Part shown: positions 9,352 through 17,535 of the stretch, piece by piece | Numbering within the stretch: the stretch's first letter is position 1 | Layout of the letters: each line of letters starts with the position of its first letter | Assembly: GCF_010669145.1 (NCBI RefSeq) | Contig: NZ_CP048635.1 | Location: forward strand, 62,001-126,000 | DNA: 64,000 nt | Direction: 5' to 3' | Origin: Rhizobium oryzihabitans | GTDB lineage: Bacteria; Pseudomonadota; Alphaproteobacteria; Rhizobiales; Rhizobiaceae | Notes under the pieces: generated by a model | The model's database searches: none | What the model was told of the DNA's origin: nothing | Seen by the model: only the letters and a program-made list of their open reading frames with translations | Translations under genes and position numbers: made by a program

Positions 9352-10640
9352 TCACTTCCGTTTGATAACGGTTTCAGATTCCTTGACGAGCCGGTCACCA
9401 CCCTGTTCCGGCGAGATCTTGCCGAAGCCGACTTCCTCGGCCGTGCGCTTCAGGACGAAGGCGAATTCGCCGGCGCCCGGAGGTGGTGCGGGCGGCAGAT
9501 CGCCGACATCGGGGGTGATTTTGGCAATATATTCCACCATGCTCTTGCTGACCTCGTCGAGCTTGGGGTCAGCGCGTCGCGCATGGATTCCGATGCCGGA
9601 ACGCCGCGTTCCACACCGAGAATATCGATGCCCTGCGGTTCCGCGACGAGGAAGTTGATGAAGCCGATCGCCTGCTCAATTCCGGCGCTGCCATTGGCGA
9701 CGCTGATCAGCATCGAGGGCTTCAGATAGTGCCCAGAAGGGCCATCCTTCTTGCTCTTCGGATAGGAACTCATCGCCAGCTTGGACTTGTTGAGCGCCTG
9801 GTAACCCACGAACTGGTTGGAATGGGCGAATGCGGTTGCCGCCTTGCCCGTCGTCAGCGGGTTCGTCTCGATGTTGAGCTGGTCGAGCGCCTGGACATCG
9901 GCCGGCACGCAGGCGCCGCTCTTGCGCAGATCCGCCCACATGGTGAACCACTTGGTCGCGTCGGTGGGATCAAAACCGATGCCACCATCCTGCGTGTAGA
10001 GCGATTTGCCGTTCTGGCGCAGCCAGTTCTCGAAGCTCGGCTCCACGCCGCTCGCATCAGCCGTCGCGTAATAGCCGGGCTTCGGCTTGTTTTTGCTGAG
10101 CTTGGCGGCGTTTTCGGCAAACTCCTCCCAGGTCTGGCCGATCGACGGCGGCGTCGCACCGGATTTTTCCCAGGCCGCCTTGTCGAAGAAGACAGCACTG
10201 GAATTGACCCCGAGATTGATGCCGTAAAGCTTGCCGTCGACCCGGCCGGAATCGATGTTCATCTTGCCGAAATCTTCGATCTTCAGACCCTTGCCGATAT
10301 AGTCGTCGAGAGGCGCCAACGCGCCGCGCCGGCCATATTCGAAGATATAGCGATAATCCATCTGGATCAGGTCCGGCGCATTGCGGCCCGCTACCTGCGT
10401 GGCAAGGCGCGGCCAGTAATCGCTCCAGCCGGCGAATTCACCGGCAATGTCGAGATCGGGCTTGACCTGCTTGTAGGCGGCTATCGCCTTGTTGGTACGA
10501 TCCGCACGCTCCTGCGACCCCCACCACAACATACGCAGCCGCGCGGCCTGAGCCTGCGCCGAACCGCCCCCCAATGTTGCAAGTGAAAGGGCCGCAAGGC
10601 CCGCAGAAAGCACAGTTCTCCTCTGAAGCATCACGGACAT
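9352..10640 (-). pseudogene. Sugar-binding protein of the ABC transporter, interrupted by a one-base frameshift
   Basis: Substrate-binding protein of the adjacent importer. The ATG at 10640 follows GGGAGGAG at good spacing; a leader with LQRRTVLSAGLAALSLATLGG precedes the mature RLRMLWWGS start. The frame runs normally to ESMRDALTP and then shifts at the GGGG run 9565-9568 (CCCC on the coding strand), giving a nonsense tail and a 396-residue product. Reading one base further along restores PKLDEVSKSMVEYIAKITPD and the rest down to ESETVIKRK with stop at 9352. With one extra C the protein would be 429 residues, matching its 430-residue paralog at 17-1309. A sequencing error is the simplest explanation. 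Confidence 0.88.
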
Positions 10641-10702
10641 TGGCAACTCCTCCCTATTGACTGCCAAATTGATGATGAGTGTAAACGACTATTGCCGTTT
10701 TA

Positions 10703-10717
10703 TAACTAATTGGTTAC
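10703..10717. promoter_or_regulatory. Probable TetR operator, site 1
   Basis: The near-palindrome TAACTAATTGGTTAC lies between the divergent binding-protein gene and the TetR gene. It matches the site at 11630-11644 (TAACCAAATGGTTAC) at 13 of 15 positions. Location in the regulator's own control region is what is expected for an autoregulating TetR repressor. Confidence 0.65.
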
Positions 10718-10758
10718 ATGGGAACACTGATCGACAACATTGTCAAGCGGGTGATGAA

Positions 10759-11457
10759 ATGGAAGAAACGACGAAAAACCATCAGCCCGATCCGGCTCCC
10801 GAAAAAGCGCCTGCCCCCAAGCGTAAACGTGCGACGGCCCAGGTGCGAAACCCCGAGAGAACGCGGGCAGCCATTCTTGAAGCCGCCCGCCGTGAGGTGG
10901 CCGCCAAGGGGCTGGCAGGCGCGCGCATCGACGTCGTCGCAAGGCGGGCCGGCACCAACAAGCGGATGATCTACCATTACTTCGGCGACAAGGACGCGCT
11001 TTATCTCGCGGTTCTGGAAGACGCCTATCGCCATATCCGTCACACCGAAAGACGGCTTGACCTCACCCGCAAGGCGCCGTCGGAAGGCCTGCGGGAACTT
11101 GCGCTTTTCACCTGGCATTATTTTCTCGACCACCCGGAGTTCCTAAGCATCCTCGCCACCGAAAACCTCAATAAAGCCCGCTATCTCAAGCAATCCCCGA
11201 CGATTGCGGCCATGCACTCGAACTTCATTTCCGAGCTTGAGGACGTGCTGCGGCGCGGCAGCGATACGGGCGAATTCCGTGACGGCCTCGATCCTATCGA
11301 CGTCTATCTGACGATTGCCTCGCTCGGCGCTTTCTATCTGTCGAATCGATTTACGCTGTCGACGATCTTCCAGCGCGACCTGACCGACCCCGCCGAACTC
11401 GAACGCTGGGGCCAGCATATCGTTGACACCCTGCTTGCTGCAGTGCGGCCGGTCTGA
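10759..11457 (+). CDS. TetR/AcrR-family transcriptional regulator
   Basis: A 232-residue one-component repressor. After a charged, Pro/Lys-rich N-terminus (about 30 residues) comes the helix-turn-helix domain: RAAILEAARREVAAKGL, ARIDVVARRAG, NKRMIYHYFGDKDALY. The all-helical C-terminal ligand domain follows. The ATG at 10759 was chosen because upstream codons run through the operator and lack coding character; a ribosome site is weak. It lies between the ABC importer and the Gfo/DUF993 operon, and matching palindromes flank it, so it probably regulates both as well as itself. Confidence 0.9.
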   Translation: MEETTKNHQPDPAPEKAPAPKRKRATAQVRNPERTRAAILEAARREVAAKGLAGARIDVVARRAGTNKRMIYHYFGDKDALYLAVLEDAYRHIRHTERRLDLTRKAPSEGLRELALFTWHYFLDHPEFLSILATENLNKARYLKQSPTIAAMHSNFISELEDVLRRGSDTGEFRDGLDPIDVYLTIASLGAFYLSNRFTLSTIFQRDLTDPAELERWGQHIVDTLLAAVRPV

Positions 11458-11491
11458 GCCGCAAAAACCGAATTCCTCTTTAACAACAGCG

Positions 11492-11535
11492 ACGACGCGC
11501 CATTCGCATTCGCGAAGCGCGTCGTTTCCTTTTGC
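11492..11535 (+). terminator. Probable terminator after the TetR gene
   Basis: Nine-base arms ACGACGCGC (11492-11500) and GCGCGTCGT (11517-11525) flank a 16-base loop and are followed by TTCCTTTTG. It sits 34 bases beyond the TetR stop and separates that gene from the promoter at 11600. Confidence 0.6.
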
Positions 11536-11599
11536 GCCGCGGCACGAGGCCGTGATTCCAGCCGCCGCCACAACATGTGATTTTCCTGCCAAAAACACC

Positions 11600-11644
11600 T
11601 TGACAGATCGCGTCCTTCACGATCACAAATAACCAAATGGTTAC
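11600..11644 (+). promoter_or_regulatory. Promoter with overlapping TetR-type operator, site 2
   Basis: A perfect -35 hexamer TTGACA (11600-11605) is followed, 17 to 19 bases later, by an A/T-rich -10 region, and immediately by the palindrome TAACCAAATGGTTAC (11630-11644). The operator would overlap the transcription start of the Gfo/DUF993 operon, a position that blocks RNA polymerase. The palindrome matches site 1 at 10703-10717. Confidence 0.65.
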
Positions 11645-11702
11645 AAATTGCCATGTTTGACGGAAGCGGCTTTTGGGAAAAGGTCGCCTTGGGAGGAAAT
11701 TC

Positions 11703-12845
11703 ATGAAACGTATCGGCGTCATCATGCACGGCATCACCGGCCGCATGGGTTACAATCAGCACCTCGTGCGCTCCGTTCTCGCCATTCGCGATCAGGGCGG
11801 CGTGGTTTTGAAGAGCGGCGAAAGGGTCATGCTCGACCCCATTCTGGTCGGCCGCAACGGTGCGAAAATCGAGGAAATCGCCAAAAAGCACAATGTCGCG
11901 CGCTGGACGACCGATATTGACGCCGCACTTGCGAACCCGGATGACACGCTGTTCTTCGACGCCGGCACGACGCAGATGCGCGGCAGCCTGCTGGAGAAAG
12001 CCATCAAGGCCGGCAAGAACGTTTATTGCGAAAAGCCGATTTCCGATACGATGGAAGAAGCGCTGGCGATTGCCCGGCTGGCCGAAAGCGCGGGCATCAA
12101 GCACGGCGTGGTGCAGGATAAGCTGTTTCTGCCCGGCCTTCGCAAGCTCGCCATGCTGCGTGACAGCGGCTTTTTCGGGAAAATCCTCTCGGTGCGCGGC
12201 GAGTTCGGTTACTGGGTCTTCGAGGGAAACTGGCAGCCGGCGCAGCGTCCTTCCTGGAATTACCGCCTGAAGGATGGCGGCGGCATCATTCTCGATATGC
12301 TGTGCCACTGGCGTTATGTGCTCGACAATCTGTTCGGCCCGGTCAAATCCGTCAGCTGCCTCGGCGCAACACATATTCCTGAACGTTTCGACGAGCAGGG
12401 CAAAGCCTATAAGGCAGATGCGGACGATGCTGCCTATGCCACATTCGAACTGGAAGGCGGCGCTATCGCCCACATCAACTCTTCCTGGGCCGTGCGGGTA
12501 CGCCGCGACGATCTCGTCACCTTCCAGGTGGACGGCACCCATGGTTCGGCCGTGGCGGGCCTGACCAAATGCTTTACCCAGCACCGCACCAACACGCCGA
12601 AGCCGGTCTGGAACCCCGACCAGCCGCAAACCATCGATTTCTACAAGACCTGGCAGGAAGTGCCGGACAATGTGGTCTACGACAACGGCTTCAAGGCGCA
12701 ATGGGAAATGTTCGTGCGCCATCTCGTCGATAACGACCCATGGCCCTACGGGCTGATGGAAGGCGTGAAGGGCGTGCAGTTGGCCGAACTGGGGCTGAGA
12801 TCGTGGAAAGAACGCCGCTGGCTCGACGTTCCCACACTTTCCTGA
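11703..12845 (+). CDS. Gfo/Idh/MocA family oxidoreductase
   Basis: NAD(P)-dependent sugar or cyclitol dehydrogenase of 380 residues. The N-terminal nucleotide-binding fold starts at MKRIGVIMHGITGRMGYNQH, an unusual dinucleotide motif (GITGRMG) compared with the standard GxGxxG. The family's catalytic-type EKP motif is present as NVYCEKPISDTMEEAL (about 110-125), followed by GGGIILDMLCHW. The ATG at 11703 has a strong GGGAGGAAA site 8 bases upstream. It is the first gene of the operon behind the TetR-type operator. The substrate is unknown. Confidence 0.9.
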   Translation: MKRIGVIMHGITGRMGYNQHLVRSVLAIRDQGGVVLKSGERVMLDPILVGRNGAKIEEIAKKHNVARWTTDIDAALANPDDTLFFDAGTTQMRGSLLEKAIKAGKNVYCEKPISDTMEEALAIARLAESAGIKHGVVQDKLFLPGLRKLAMLRDSGFFGKILSVRGEFGYWVFEGNWQPAQRPSWNYRLKDGGGIILDMLCHWRYVLDNLFGPVKSVSCLGATHIPERFDEQGKAYKADADDAAYATFELEGGAIAHINSSWAVRVRRDDLVTFQVDGTHGSAVAGLTKCFTQHRTNTPKPVWNPDQPQTIDFYKTWQEVPDNVVYDNGFKAQWEMFVRHLVDNDPWPYGLMEGVKGVQLAELGLRSWKERRWLDVPTLS

Positions 12846-12855
12846 GGAGGCGACA

Positions 12856-14019
12856 GTGAGCGAACTCAAGCTTCCGAAGGACGACCGCAGCATTGAGGTC
12901 TACCGGCTGTCAGGCACGCCTGTTCCCGTCGAAAAACGAAGTGCTGCGGATTTCAACCGCGTCGCCTTCGCCGCGGCCCATGTGGTGGCCGATCCCCTTG
13001 CCGACAACGACCCGTGGTTGACGCCCGCCATCGACTGGGACGCCACCTTGCGTTTCCGTCACCGCCTGTGGGACCTCGGCCTTGGTGTCGCCGAGGCCAT
13101 GGATACGGCCCAGCGCGGCATGGGGCTGGCATGGCCGCAGGCGCAGGAACTGATCTCCCGATCGTTGAAGGAAGCGGCCACCCGCAAGGATGCGCTGATT
13201 GCCTGCGGCGTTGGCACGGATCATCTCAATGGCGGCAGCCACGACCTGAACCAGATTATCGACTCTTACATCGAACAGCTTGATTTTGTTCAGGGAGAAG
13301 GTGGCCGCGTCATCCTGATGGCAAGCCGTGCACTGGCCGCTGCCGCCCGTTCGCCGGACGACTATCTGCGCGCCTATGCCAAGGTTCTGTCCCGCGCGGA
13401 TGAAAAGGTAGTGATCCACTGGCTGGGCGAAATGTTCGACCCGGCGCTTGAGGGTTATTGGGGGGCTGGCGACCACATGGAGGCAATGGAAACCTGCCTT
13501 GCCATGATCGAGGAGAATGCCGACAAGATCGACGGCATCAAGATTTCGCTTCTCTCCAAGGAAAAGGAAATCGTCATGCGCCGCCGCCTGCCTGCAGGCG
13601 TGCGCATGTATACCGGCGACGATTTCAATTATGCCGAACTGATCGCCGGTGACGAAAAAGGTCATTCGGACGCGCTGCTGGGCATTTTCGACGCCATTGC
13701 GCCGGCCGCCTCCAAGGCGCTCGCCAGCCTGAAGCGCGGTGCGGACAATGAATTCTTCGACATTCTGGAGCCGACGGTGGCGCTCTCGCGCCATATCTTC
13801 AAGGCGCCGACCCGCTTCTACAAGACCGGCGTCGTATTCCTCGCCTATCTCAATGGCCTGCAGGACCATTTCACCATGGTCGGCGGGCAGGAAAGCACCC
13901 GCTCCACCCAGCATTTCGCCGAGCTTTTCCGGCTGGCGGACAAGGCGAATGCGCTTGCCGAGCCGGATCTCGCCACGCACCGCATGAAAGCGTTTCTGGC
14001 GGTCCGGGGCATCGGCTGA
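12856..14019 (+). CDS. DUF993 family protein (aldolase-superfamily barrel)
   Basis: A 387-residue protein of the DUF993 family, distantly related to dihydrodipicolinate synthase-type class I aldolases. It starts at GTG (12856) with GGAGG just upstream and 10 bases after the preceding stop. A conserved-looking core runs CGVGTDHLNGGSHDLNQIID, later KIDGIKISLLSKEKE, where the Lys of IKIS is a candidate Schiff-base residue, and MYTGDDFNYAELI. The neighbours (two Gfo dehydrogenases and a sugar isomerase-like protein) suggest retro-aldol cleavage of an oxidised sugar, but the function is not established. Confidence 0.85.
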   Translation: MSELKLPKDDRSIEVYRLSGTPVPVEKRSAADFNRVAFAAAHVVADPLADNDPWLTPAIDWDATLRFRHRLWDLGLGVAEAMDTAQRGMGLAWPQAQELISRSLKEAATRKDALIACGVGTDHLNGGSHDLNQIIDSYIEQLDFVQGEGGRVILMASRALAAAARSPDDYLRAYAKVLSRADEKVVIHWLGEMFDPALEGYWGAGDHMEAMETCLAMIEENADKIDGIKISLLSKEKEIVMRRRLPAGVRMYTGDDFNYAELIAGDEKGHSDALLGIFDAIAPAASKALASLKRGADNEFFDILEPTVALSRHIFKAPTRFYKTGVVFLAYLNGLQDHFTMVGGQESTRSTQHFAELFRLADKANALAEPDLATHRMKAFLAVRGIG

Positions 14020-14045
14020 GGCAGCAGAACAAGGGAGAGAACGAC

Positions 14046-14867
14046 ATGAGCCTTGAAGGCCTTTCCATCAATTTCGCCACCGTGCGACAGGGCGGCGATT
14101 TCGGCGCTATCGTTGATGCATGCCTTGCGCATGGCATCACCGCCATTTCGCCCTGGCGCGAACAGGTGCACGGCATCGGCCTTACTGAAGCCGCCCGCAT
14201 CGTTGAGCAGAACGGCATTCGCCTCAGCGGCCATTGCCGTGGCGGCTTTTTCCCCGCCCCCGATGCGGAAGGCCGCCGCCGCGCCATCGAGGACAATAAA
14301 CGCGCCGTCGATGAGGCCGCCGCCATGAAGGCCGATTGCCTCGTGCTTGTCGTGGGCGGCCTGCCCGCCGGCTCGCGCGATCTCAAAGGTGCGCGGCAGA
14401 TGGTGGAAGACGGCATGGCCGAACTTCTGCCCTATGCGCGGGCCGCTGGCGTGCCGCTCGCCATCGAGCCGCTGCATCCCTTCTATGCCGCCGACCGCGC
14501 CTGCTTCAACACCCTGAAACAGTCGCTCGATCTGTGCGACAGGCTGGGGTCTGGAACCGGCGTCGCCATCGATGTCTACCACGTGTGGTGGGACCCGGAA
14601 CTGGAGGAACAGGTGGCGCGCGCGGGCCGGAACGGGCAAATTCTGGCGCACCATATCTGCGACTGGCTGGTGCCGACGACCGATCCGCTCAACGATCGCG
14701 GCATGATGGGCGACGGCGTGATTGACCTCAAGGCATTTCGCGCCATGATCGAGGCCGCCGGCTTCCACGGCCCGCAGGAAGTGGAGATTTTTTCGCATCG
14801 CTGGCAGGCGCGCCCGATGGATGAGGTTCTCACCACCGTGGTGGAGCGTTTCAAGACTGTTTGTTGA
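14046..14867 (+). CDS. Sugar phosphate isomerase/epimerase-like TIM barrel protein
   Basis: A 273-residue xylose-isomerase-like barrel. Visible superfamily features are GITAISPWREQVH, the metal-ligand strand PLAIEPLHPFY (Glu), GVAIDVYHVWWDP (Asp/His), HHICDWL and PQEVEIFSHRWQ (Glu/His). It is preceded by AAGGGAGAGAACGAC at 26 bases after the DUF993 stop and followed 19 bases later by the second Gfo gene. It could isomerise the keto product of either dehydrogenase or act as a lyase on a 3-keto sugar. Confidence 0.85.
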   Translation: MSLEGLSINFATVRQGGDFGAIVDACLAHGITAISPWREQVHGIGLTEAARIVEQNGIRLSGHCRGGFFPAPDAEGRRRAIEDNKRAVDEAAAMKADCLVLVVGGLPAGSRDLKGARQMVEDGMAELLPYARAAGVPLAIEPLHPFYAADRACFNTLKQSLDLCDRLGSGTGVAIDVYHVWWDPELEEQVARAGRNGQILAHHICDWLVPTTDPLNDRGMMGDGVIDLKAFRAMIEAAGFHGPQEVEIFSHRWQARPMDEVLTTVVERFKTVC

Positions 14868-14886
14868 TATATCCGGGAGAGAGACA

Positions 14887-16122
14887 ATGCCTGAAAGGGT
14901 GAAACGCAAACGCTATGCGCTGGTCGGCACCGGCAATCGCGGCACCACCATGTGGGGGCGCGAACTTCTGGCCGGGTGGAGCGACTATGTCGAACTGGTC
15001 GGCATTTGCGACCTGAACCTGATGCGCGCCGAACGGGCCCGCGCCATGATGGGATCCAACGCACCTCTTTATGATGACTTCGACCGGATGATGGTGGAGC
15101 AGCGACCGGAGCTGGTGATCGTCTGCACGCCTGATGACACCCATGACGACATCATCATCCGTGCGCTGGAAGGCGGCGCGGATGTCATCAGTGAAAAACC
15201 CATGACCACGACGCCGGAAAAGATCGACCGCATCCGCGCGGCGGAGGCAAAAAGCGGTCGCCGCGTCGACGTTTCCTTCAATTACCGTTTCTCGCCGACG
15301 GCGGCGCGCATCAAGGAGCTGATCGACGACGGCGCGATCGGCACCGTCACCTCGGTCGATTTCCACTGGTACCTCGATAACCAGCACGGCGCGGATTACT
15401 TTCGCCGCTGGCACGCTTTCACCGAACATTCGGGCAGCCTGTTCGTGCACAAGGCCACCCACCATTTCGATCTTCTGAACTGGTATCTCGATTCCGACCC
15501 CGTCGAAGTCAAAGGGTTTGGGCAATTGCTGCATTATGGCAAAAACGGCCCATTCCGGGGAACGCGCTGTCGCACCTGTCCGCACAAGGAGGAGTGCGAC
15601 TATTTCATGGATCTCGGCGCCGACCCCTTCCTCGATGCGCTCTATGAAGACCCTTCGGCCGTGGACGGCTATATGCGTGACGCCTGCGTGTTCCGCGAGG
15701 AGATCGATATCCCTGATACCATGAGCGCCTCCATCCGTTATGCAAGCGGCGTGCAGGTCTCCTATTCGCTCAACACCTATATGCCGATCGAGGGCCACCA
15801 CATCGCCTTTAACGGGCACAAGGGCCGAATCGAGATGCGCCAGTATGAAAAGCAGCCCTGGACGGAGCCGCCGGCAGACGAAATCCTGCTGGTGAAAAGT
15901 TTCGGCGGCGGCGTCGAGCGTATCTGGGTGCCGCACGAGCCGGGCGGCCACTATGGCGGCGACAACCGCATGCGCGACATGATCTTCAAGCCCGGCTCCA
16001 ACGACCGGCTGCGGCAGCGGGCCGGTTCACGCGCCGGCGCCATGTCCGTTCTCTGCGGCGTGGCAGCCCTGAAGAGTGCCCGCGAAGGCGGCACGGCGGC
16101 GGTGAAATCCCTGCCCCTCTAG
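14887..16122 (+). CDS. Gfo/Idh/MocA family oxidoreductase with a cysteine cluster
   Basis: A 411-residue NAD(P)-dependent oxidoreductase. The Rossmann motif is ALVGTGNRGTTMWGR (about 11-25) and the catalytic EKP motif occurs in ADVISEKPMTTTPEK. After HKATHHFDLLNWYL comes an insertion with C-x2-C-x5-C (CRTCPHKEEC, near 226-235) and a further Cys in RDACVFREE about 40 residues on. Four cysteines at this spacing could hold zinc or a cluster, which is not general in the family. ATG at 14887 is preceded by GGGAGAGA. It is the last gene of the TetR-linked operon. Confidence 0.9.
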   Translation: MPERVKRKRYALVGTGNRGTTMWGRELLAGWSDYVELVGICDLNLMRAERARAMMGSNAPLYDDFDRMMVEQRPELVIVCTPDDTHDDIIIRALEGGADVISEKPMTTTPEKIDRIRAAEAKSGRRVDVSFNYRFSPTAARIKELIDDGAIGTVTSVDFHWYLDNQHGADYFRRWHAFTEHSGSLFVHKATHHFDLLNWYLDSDPVEVKGFGQLLHYGKNGPFRGTRCRTCPHKEECDYFMDLGADPFLDALYEDPSAVDGYMRDACVFREEIDIPDTMSASIRYASGVQVSYSLNTYMPIEGHHIAFNGHKGRIEMRQYEKQPWTEPPADEILLVKSFGGGVERIWVPHEPGGHYGGDNRMRDMIFKPGSNDRLRQRAGSRAGAMSVLCGVAALKSAREGGTAAVKSLPL

Positions 16123-16255
16123 ATATTTCCGGTGCGCGGCCCTTTCGATTCTGTCGCCGCGCGCCGCAACTGCCAAAAAGAACGGACGACATTCCACAGA
16201 TTACGCGCTTCTTCCCTGCCGGTAAGGTGATGGCCGGGGGAAGAAAGAGTTAACC

Positions 16256-16375
16256 ATGTCCAGTCTTCAATCACTCGTTCCGCTAATCATCATTGGCGCC
16301 AGCCTTATCCTATTCTTCAAATGGGTAGGCCGCGACATGAACAGGCAAGAGAAAAAGCCGCGCTCCCGCCGCTGA
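16256..16375 (+). CDS. Small single-pass membrane protein
   Basis: A 39-residue open reading frame starting at ATG 16256 after GGGGAAGAAAGAG. A hydrophobic helix (about residues 7-21, LVPLIIIGASLILFF) is followed by a positively charged tail (NRQEKKPRSRR), the layout of a small inner-membrane protein with a cytoplasmic C-terminus. It begins the island of small genes downstream of the sugar operon. No family is recognised. Confidence 0.55.
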   Translation: MSSLQSLVPLIIIGASLILFFKWVGRDMNRQEKKPRSRR

Positions 16376-16458
16376 CGGTGAAAAGCGCGCCTGCTTTGGC
16401 GCGCCAGCGGAACTTCGCACTCATCCCGGCGTTTCCCTGTCCAACAGGAGAACGCGCG

Positions 16459-16629
16459 ATGACGCAGCAGCAAAAGCCGAAAACGACCGATAAACGGCCC
16501 TCGAAGGCAAGCGAAATTCCACCCGCCGGGCCGCATGCCAAACCCTCCCTCACCGACCATGACAAGACGCCCGGCGCGGGCAGCCTGCCAGAGGACGACG
16601 CGAAAGACGTCTCTCCCGGTGCTGGATGA
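16459..16629 (+). CDS. Small hydrophilic hypothetical protein
   Basis: A 56-residue protein from ATG 16459, preceded by CAGGAG at suitable spacing. It is rich in Pro, Lys, Asp and Ser (MTQQQKPKTTDKRPSKASEI and onward), has no hydrophobic segment and is probably disordered. It lies 83 bases after the small membrane protein. No function is recognised. Confidence 0.55.
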   Translation: MTQQQKPKTTDKRPSKASEIPPAGPHAKPSLTDHDKTPGAGSLPEDDAKDVSPGAG

Positions 16630-16741
16630 CAAAACATCGAAAAATTGGTTTCGCAACCGGGCTACGCGTGGAAAAAGTAAATTTTAACAGTGACTTATGC
16701 GCATGACCATTGTCGAATGATGCAATTCCCGCCCCGGCCCA

Positions 16742-16769
16742 TTGCAAAATCAAAAATTGAGCCTATATT
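16742..16769 (+). promoter_or_regulatory. Probable promoter of the cold-shock gene
   Basis: TTGCAA (16742-16747) and TATATT (16764-16769) are separated by 16 bases and match housekeeping-sigma hexamers well. A start near 16776 would give an untranslated leader of about 125 bases, as is usual for cold-shock genes. Confidence 0.55.
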
Positions 16770-16803
16770 CGCCATATCGACCATTGCTTGTGACGTCGCT
16801 CCT

Positions 16804-16899
16804 GGGACACTACGTCCCGACGGATTTCCTCTCAAATAATCGATCTAATCCCGCAAGGTATCGCGGGAACCACAACGATTGCTACGAAAGGAAATCGTT
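16804..16899 (+). promoter_or_regulatory. Structured 5' leader of the cold-shock gene
   Basis: Three hairpins can be drawn in the leader: GGGAC/GTCCC (16804-16808 with 16814-16818), CCCGC/GCGGG (16850-16854 with 16863-16867) and AACGATT/AATCGTT (16874-16880 with 16893-16899). The last encloses the ribosome-binding site GAAAGGA in its 12-base loop and ends directly before the ATG. Such leaders control translation of CspA-type proteins with temperature. Confidence 0.6.
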
Positions 16900-17109
16900 A
16901 TGAACACTGGTACTGTAAAGTGGTTCAACGCCACCAAGGGCTTCGGCTTCATTCAGCCTGACAACGGCGGCACGGACGTTTTCGTCCACATCTCTGCTGT
17001 TGAGCGCGCAGGCATGCGTTCGCTGAACGACGGTCAGAAGATCACCTACGACATCGTCCAGGACCGCAAGTCCGGCAAAAGCTCCGCCGATAACCTTCAG
17101 GCAGCTTGA
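16900..17109 (+). CDS. Cold-shock protein (CspA family)
   Basis: A 69-residue single cold-shock domain that binds single-stranded RNA and DNA and acts as an RNA chaperone. Both nucleic-acid motifs are present: KGFGFI (RNP1, about residues 13-18) and VFVHIS (RNP2, about 28-33), preceded by GTVKWFN. The ATG at 16900 follows AAAGGA in a hairpin loop. The gene has its own promoter-like hexamers and long leader, and ends just ahead of an sRNA-like terminator element. Confidence 0.97.
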   Translation: MNTGTVKWFNATKGFGFIQPDNGGTDVFVHISAVERAGMRSLNDGQKITYDIVQDRKSGKSSADNLQAA

Positions 17110-17130
17110 TATTTGTCATTTGACCCCGCA

Positions 17131-17203
17131 GACCACGGATGTACTGGCTGCCGGTTCGAGTGATTGTGAGAGGTCGGGTTTAAGCCCGGCCTTTTGTTTT
17201 TTT
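17131..17203 (+). ncRNA. Candidate 3'-UTR or small RNA element, copy 1
   Basis: The 18-base start GACCACGGATGTACTGGC (17131-17148) recurs exactly at 18837-18854. In both copies, about 25 variable bases then lead to a hairpin with GGTCGG and CCGGCC arms and a T-run. This pattern of conserved 5' block plus intrinsic terminator fits a pair of sibling small RNAs or a regulatory 3' end released from the cold-shock mRNA. No known family name is assigned. Confidence 0.5.
17171..17203 (+). terminator. Intrinsic terminator of the cold-shock transcript
   Basis: Stem GGTCGGG (17172-17178) pairs with CCCGGCC (17185-17191) around a six-base loop, followed by TTTTGTTTTTTT. This is a textbook Rho-independent terminator located 62 bases after the cold-shock stop codon. 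Confidence 0.85.
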
Positions 17204-17220
17204 GGCCATGGGAGGCCCTC

Positions 17221-17508
17221 ATGCGCAAAAATCTATACCGCTCCGGCGATGCGATCGTTCTGAAGGCAGGCGTCCTTGGCGCCAACCAGCCCAGCGGCCC
17301 CGGCCGGATCATAGCGGTTCTGCCGGAAACACAGGGCCTGGTTCGTTTCAGGGTGCGTTTCCAGCACGAGAATTTCGAACGGAATATAGCGCTCGACGAA
17401 ATTGATGCGGCTTCCTCGTCATCGCGGGCCCGAGATGTGGAGAATTCAGCACCCCGCGCGCCGGGATCGAGCTGGATCAACACGAATACGATCAAGATCA
17501 GAAAATAG
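17221..17508 (+). CDS. Conserved small hypothetical protein
   Basis: A 95-residue protein starting at ATG 17221 with GGGAGG 5 bases upstream. Its first 60 residues have a beta-rich, SH3/KOW-like look (NLYRSGDAIVLKAG, GRIIAVLPET, LVRFRVRFQHENFERNI), and the tail is Ser/Arg-rich. It lies between the cold-shock terminator and the bS21 gene. A role in RNA or translation is only suggested by position. Confidence 0.65.
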   Translation: MRKNLYRSGDAIVLKAGVLGANQPSGPGRIIAVLPETQGLVRFRVRFQHENFERNIALDEIDAASSSSRARDVENSAPRAPGSSWINTNTIKIRK

Positions 17509-17535
17509 CAGCGGTGGCTGCGTTAAGGAGATATT

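Noticed and set aside
8311..9729. A 472-codon plus-strand frame opposite the ABC permease and binding-protein genes
   Set aside because: Arg/Glu-rich shadow of two genes with EAA motifs and membrane helices; no ribosome site or family match.
16132..16176. Terminator after the second Gfo gene formed by GCGCGGC and GCCGCGC
   Set aside because: Arms can pair, but no T-run follows and the region is GC-rich throughout, so chance pairing is likely.
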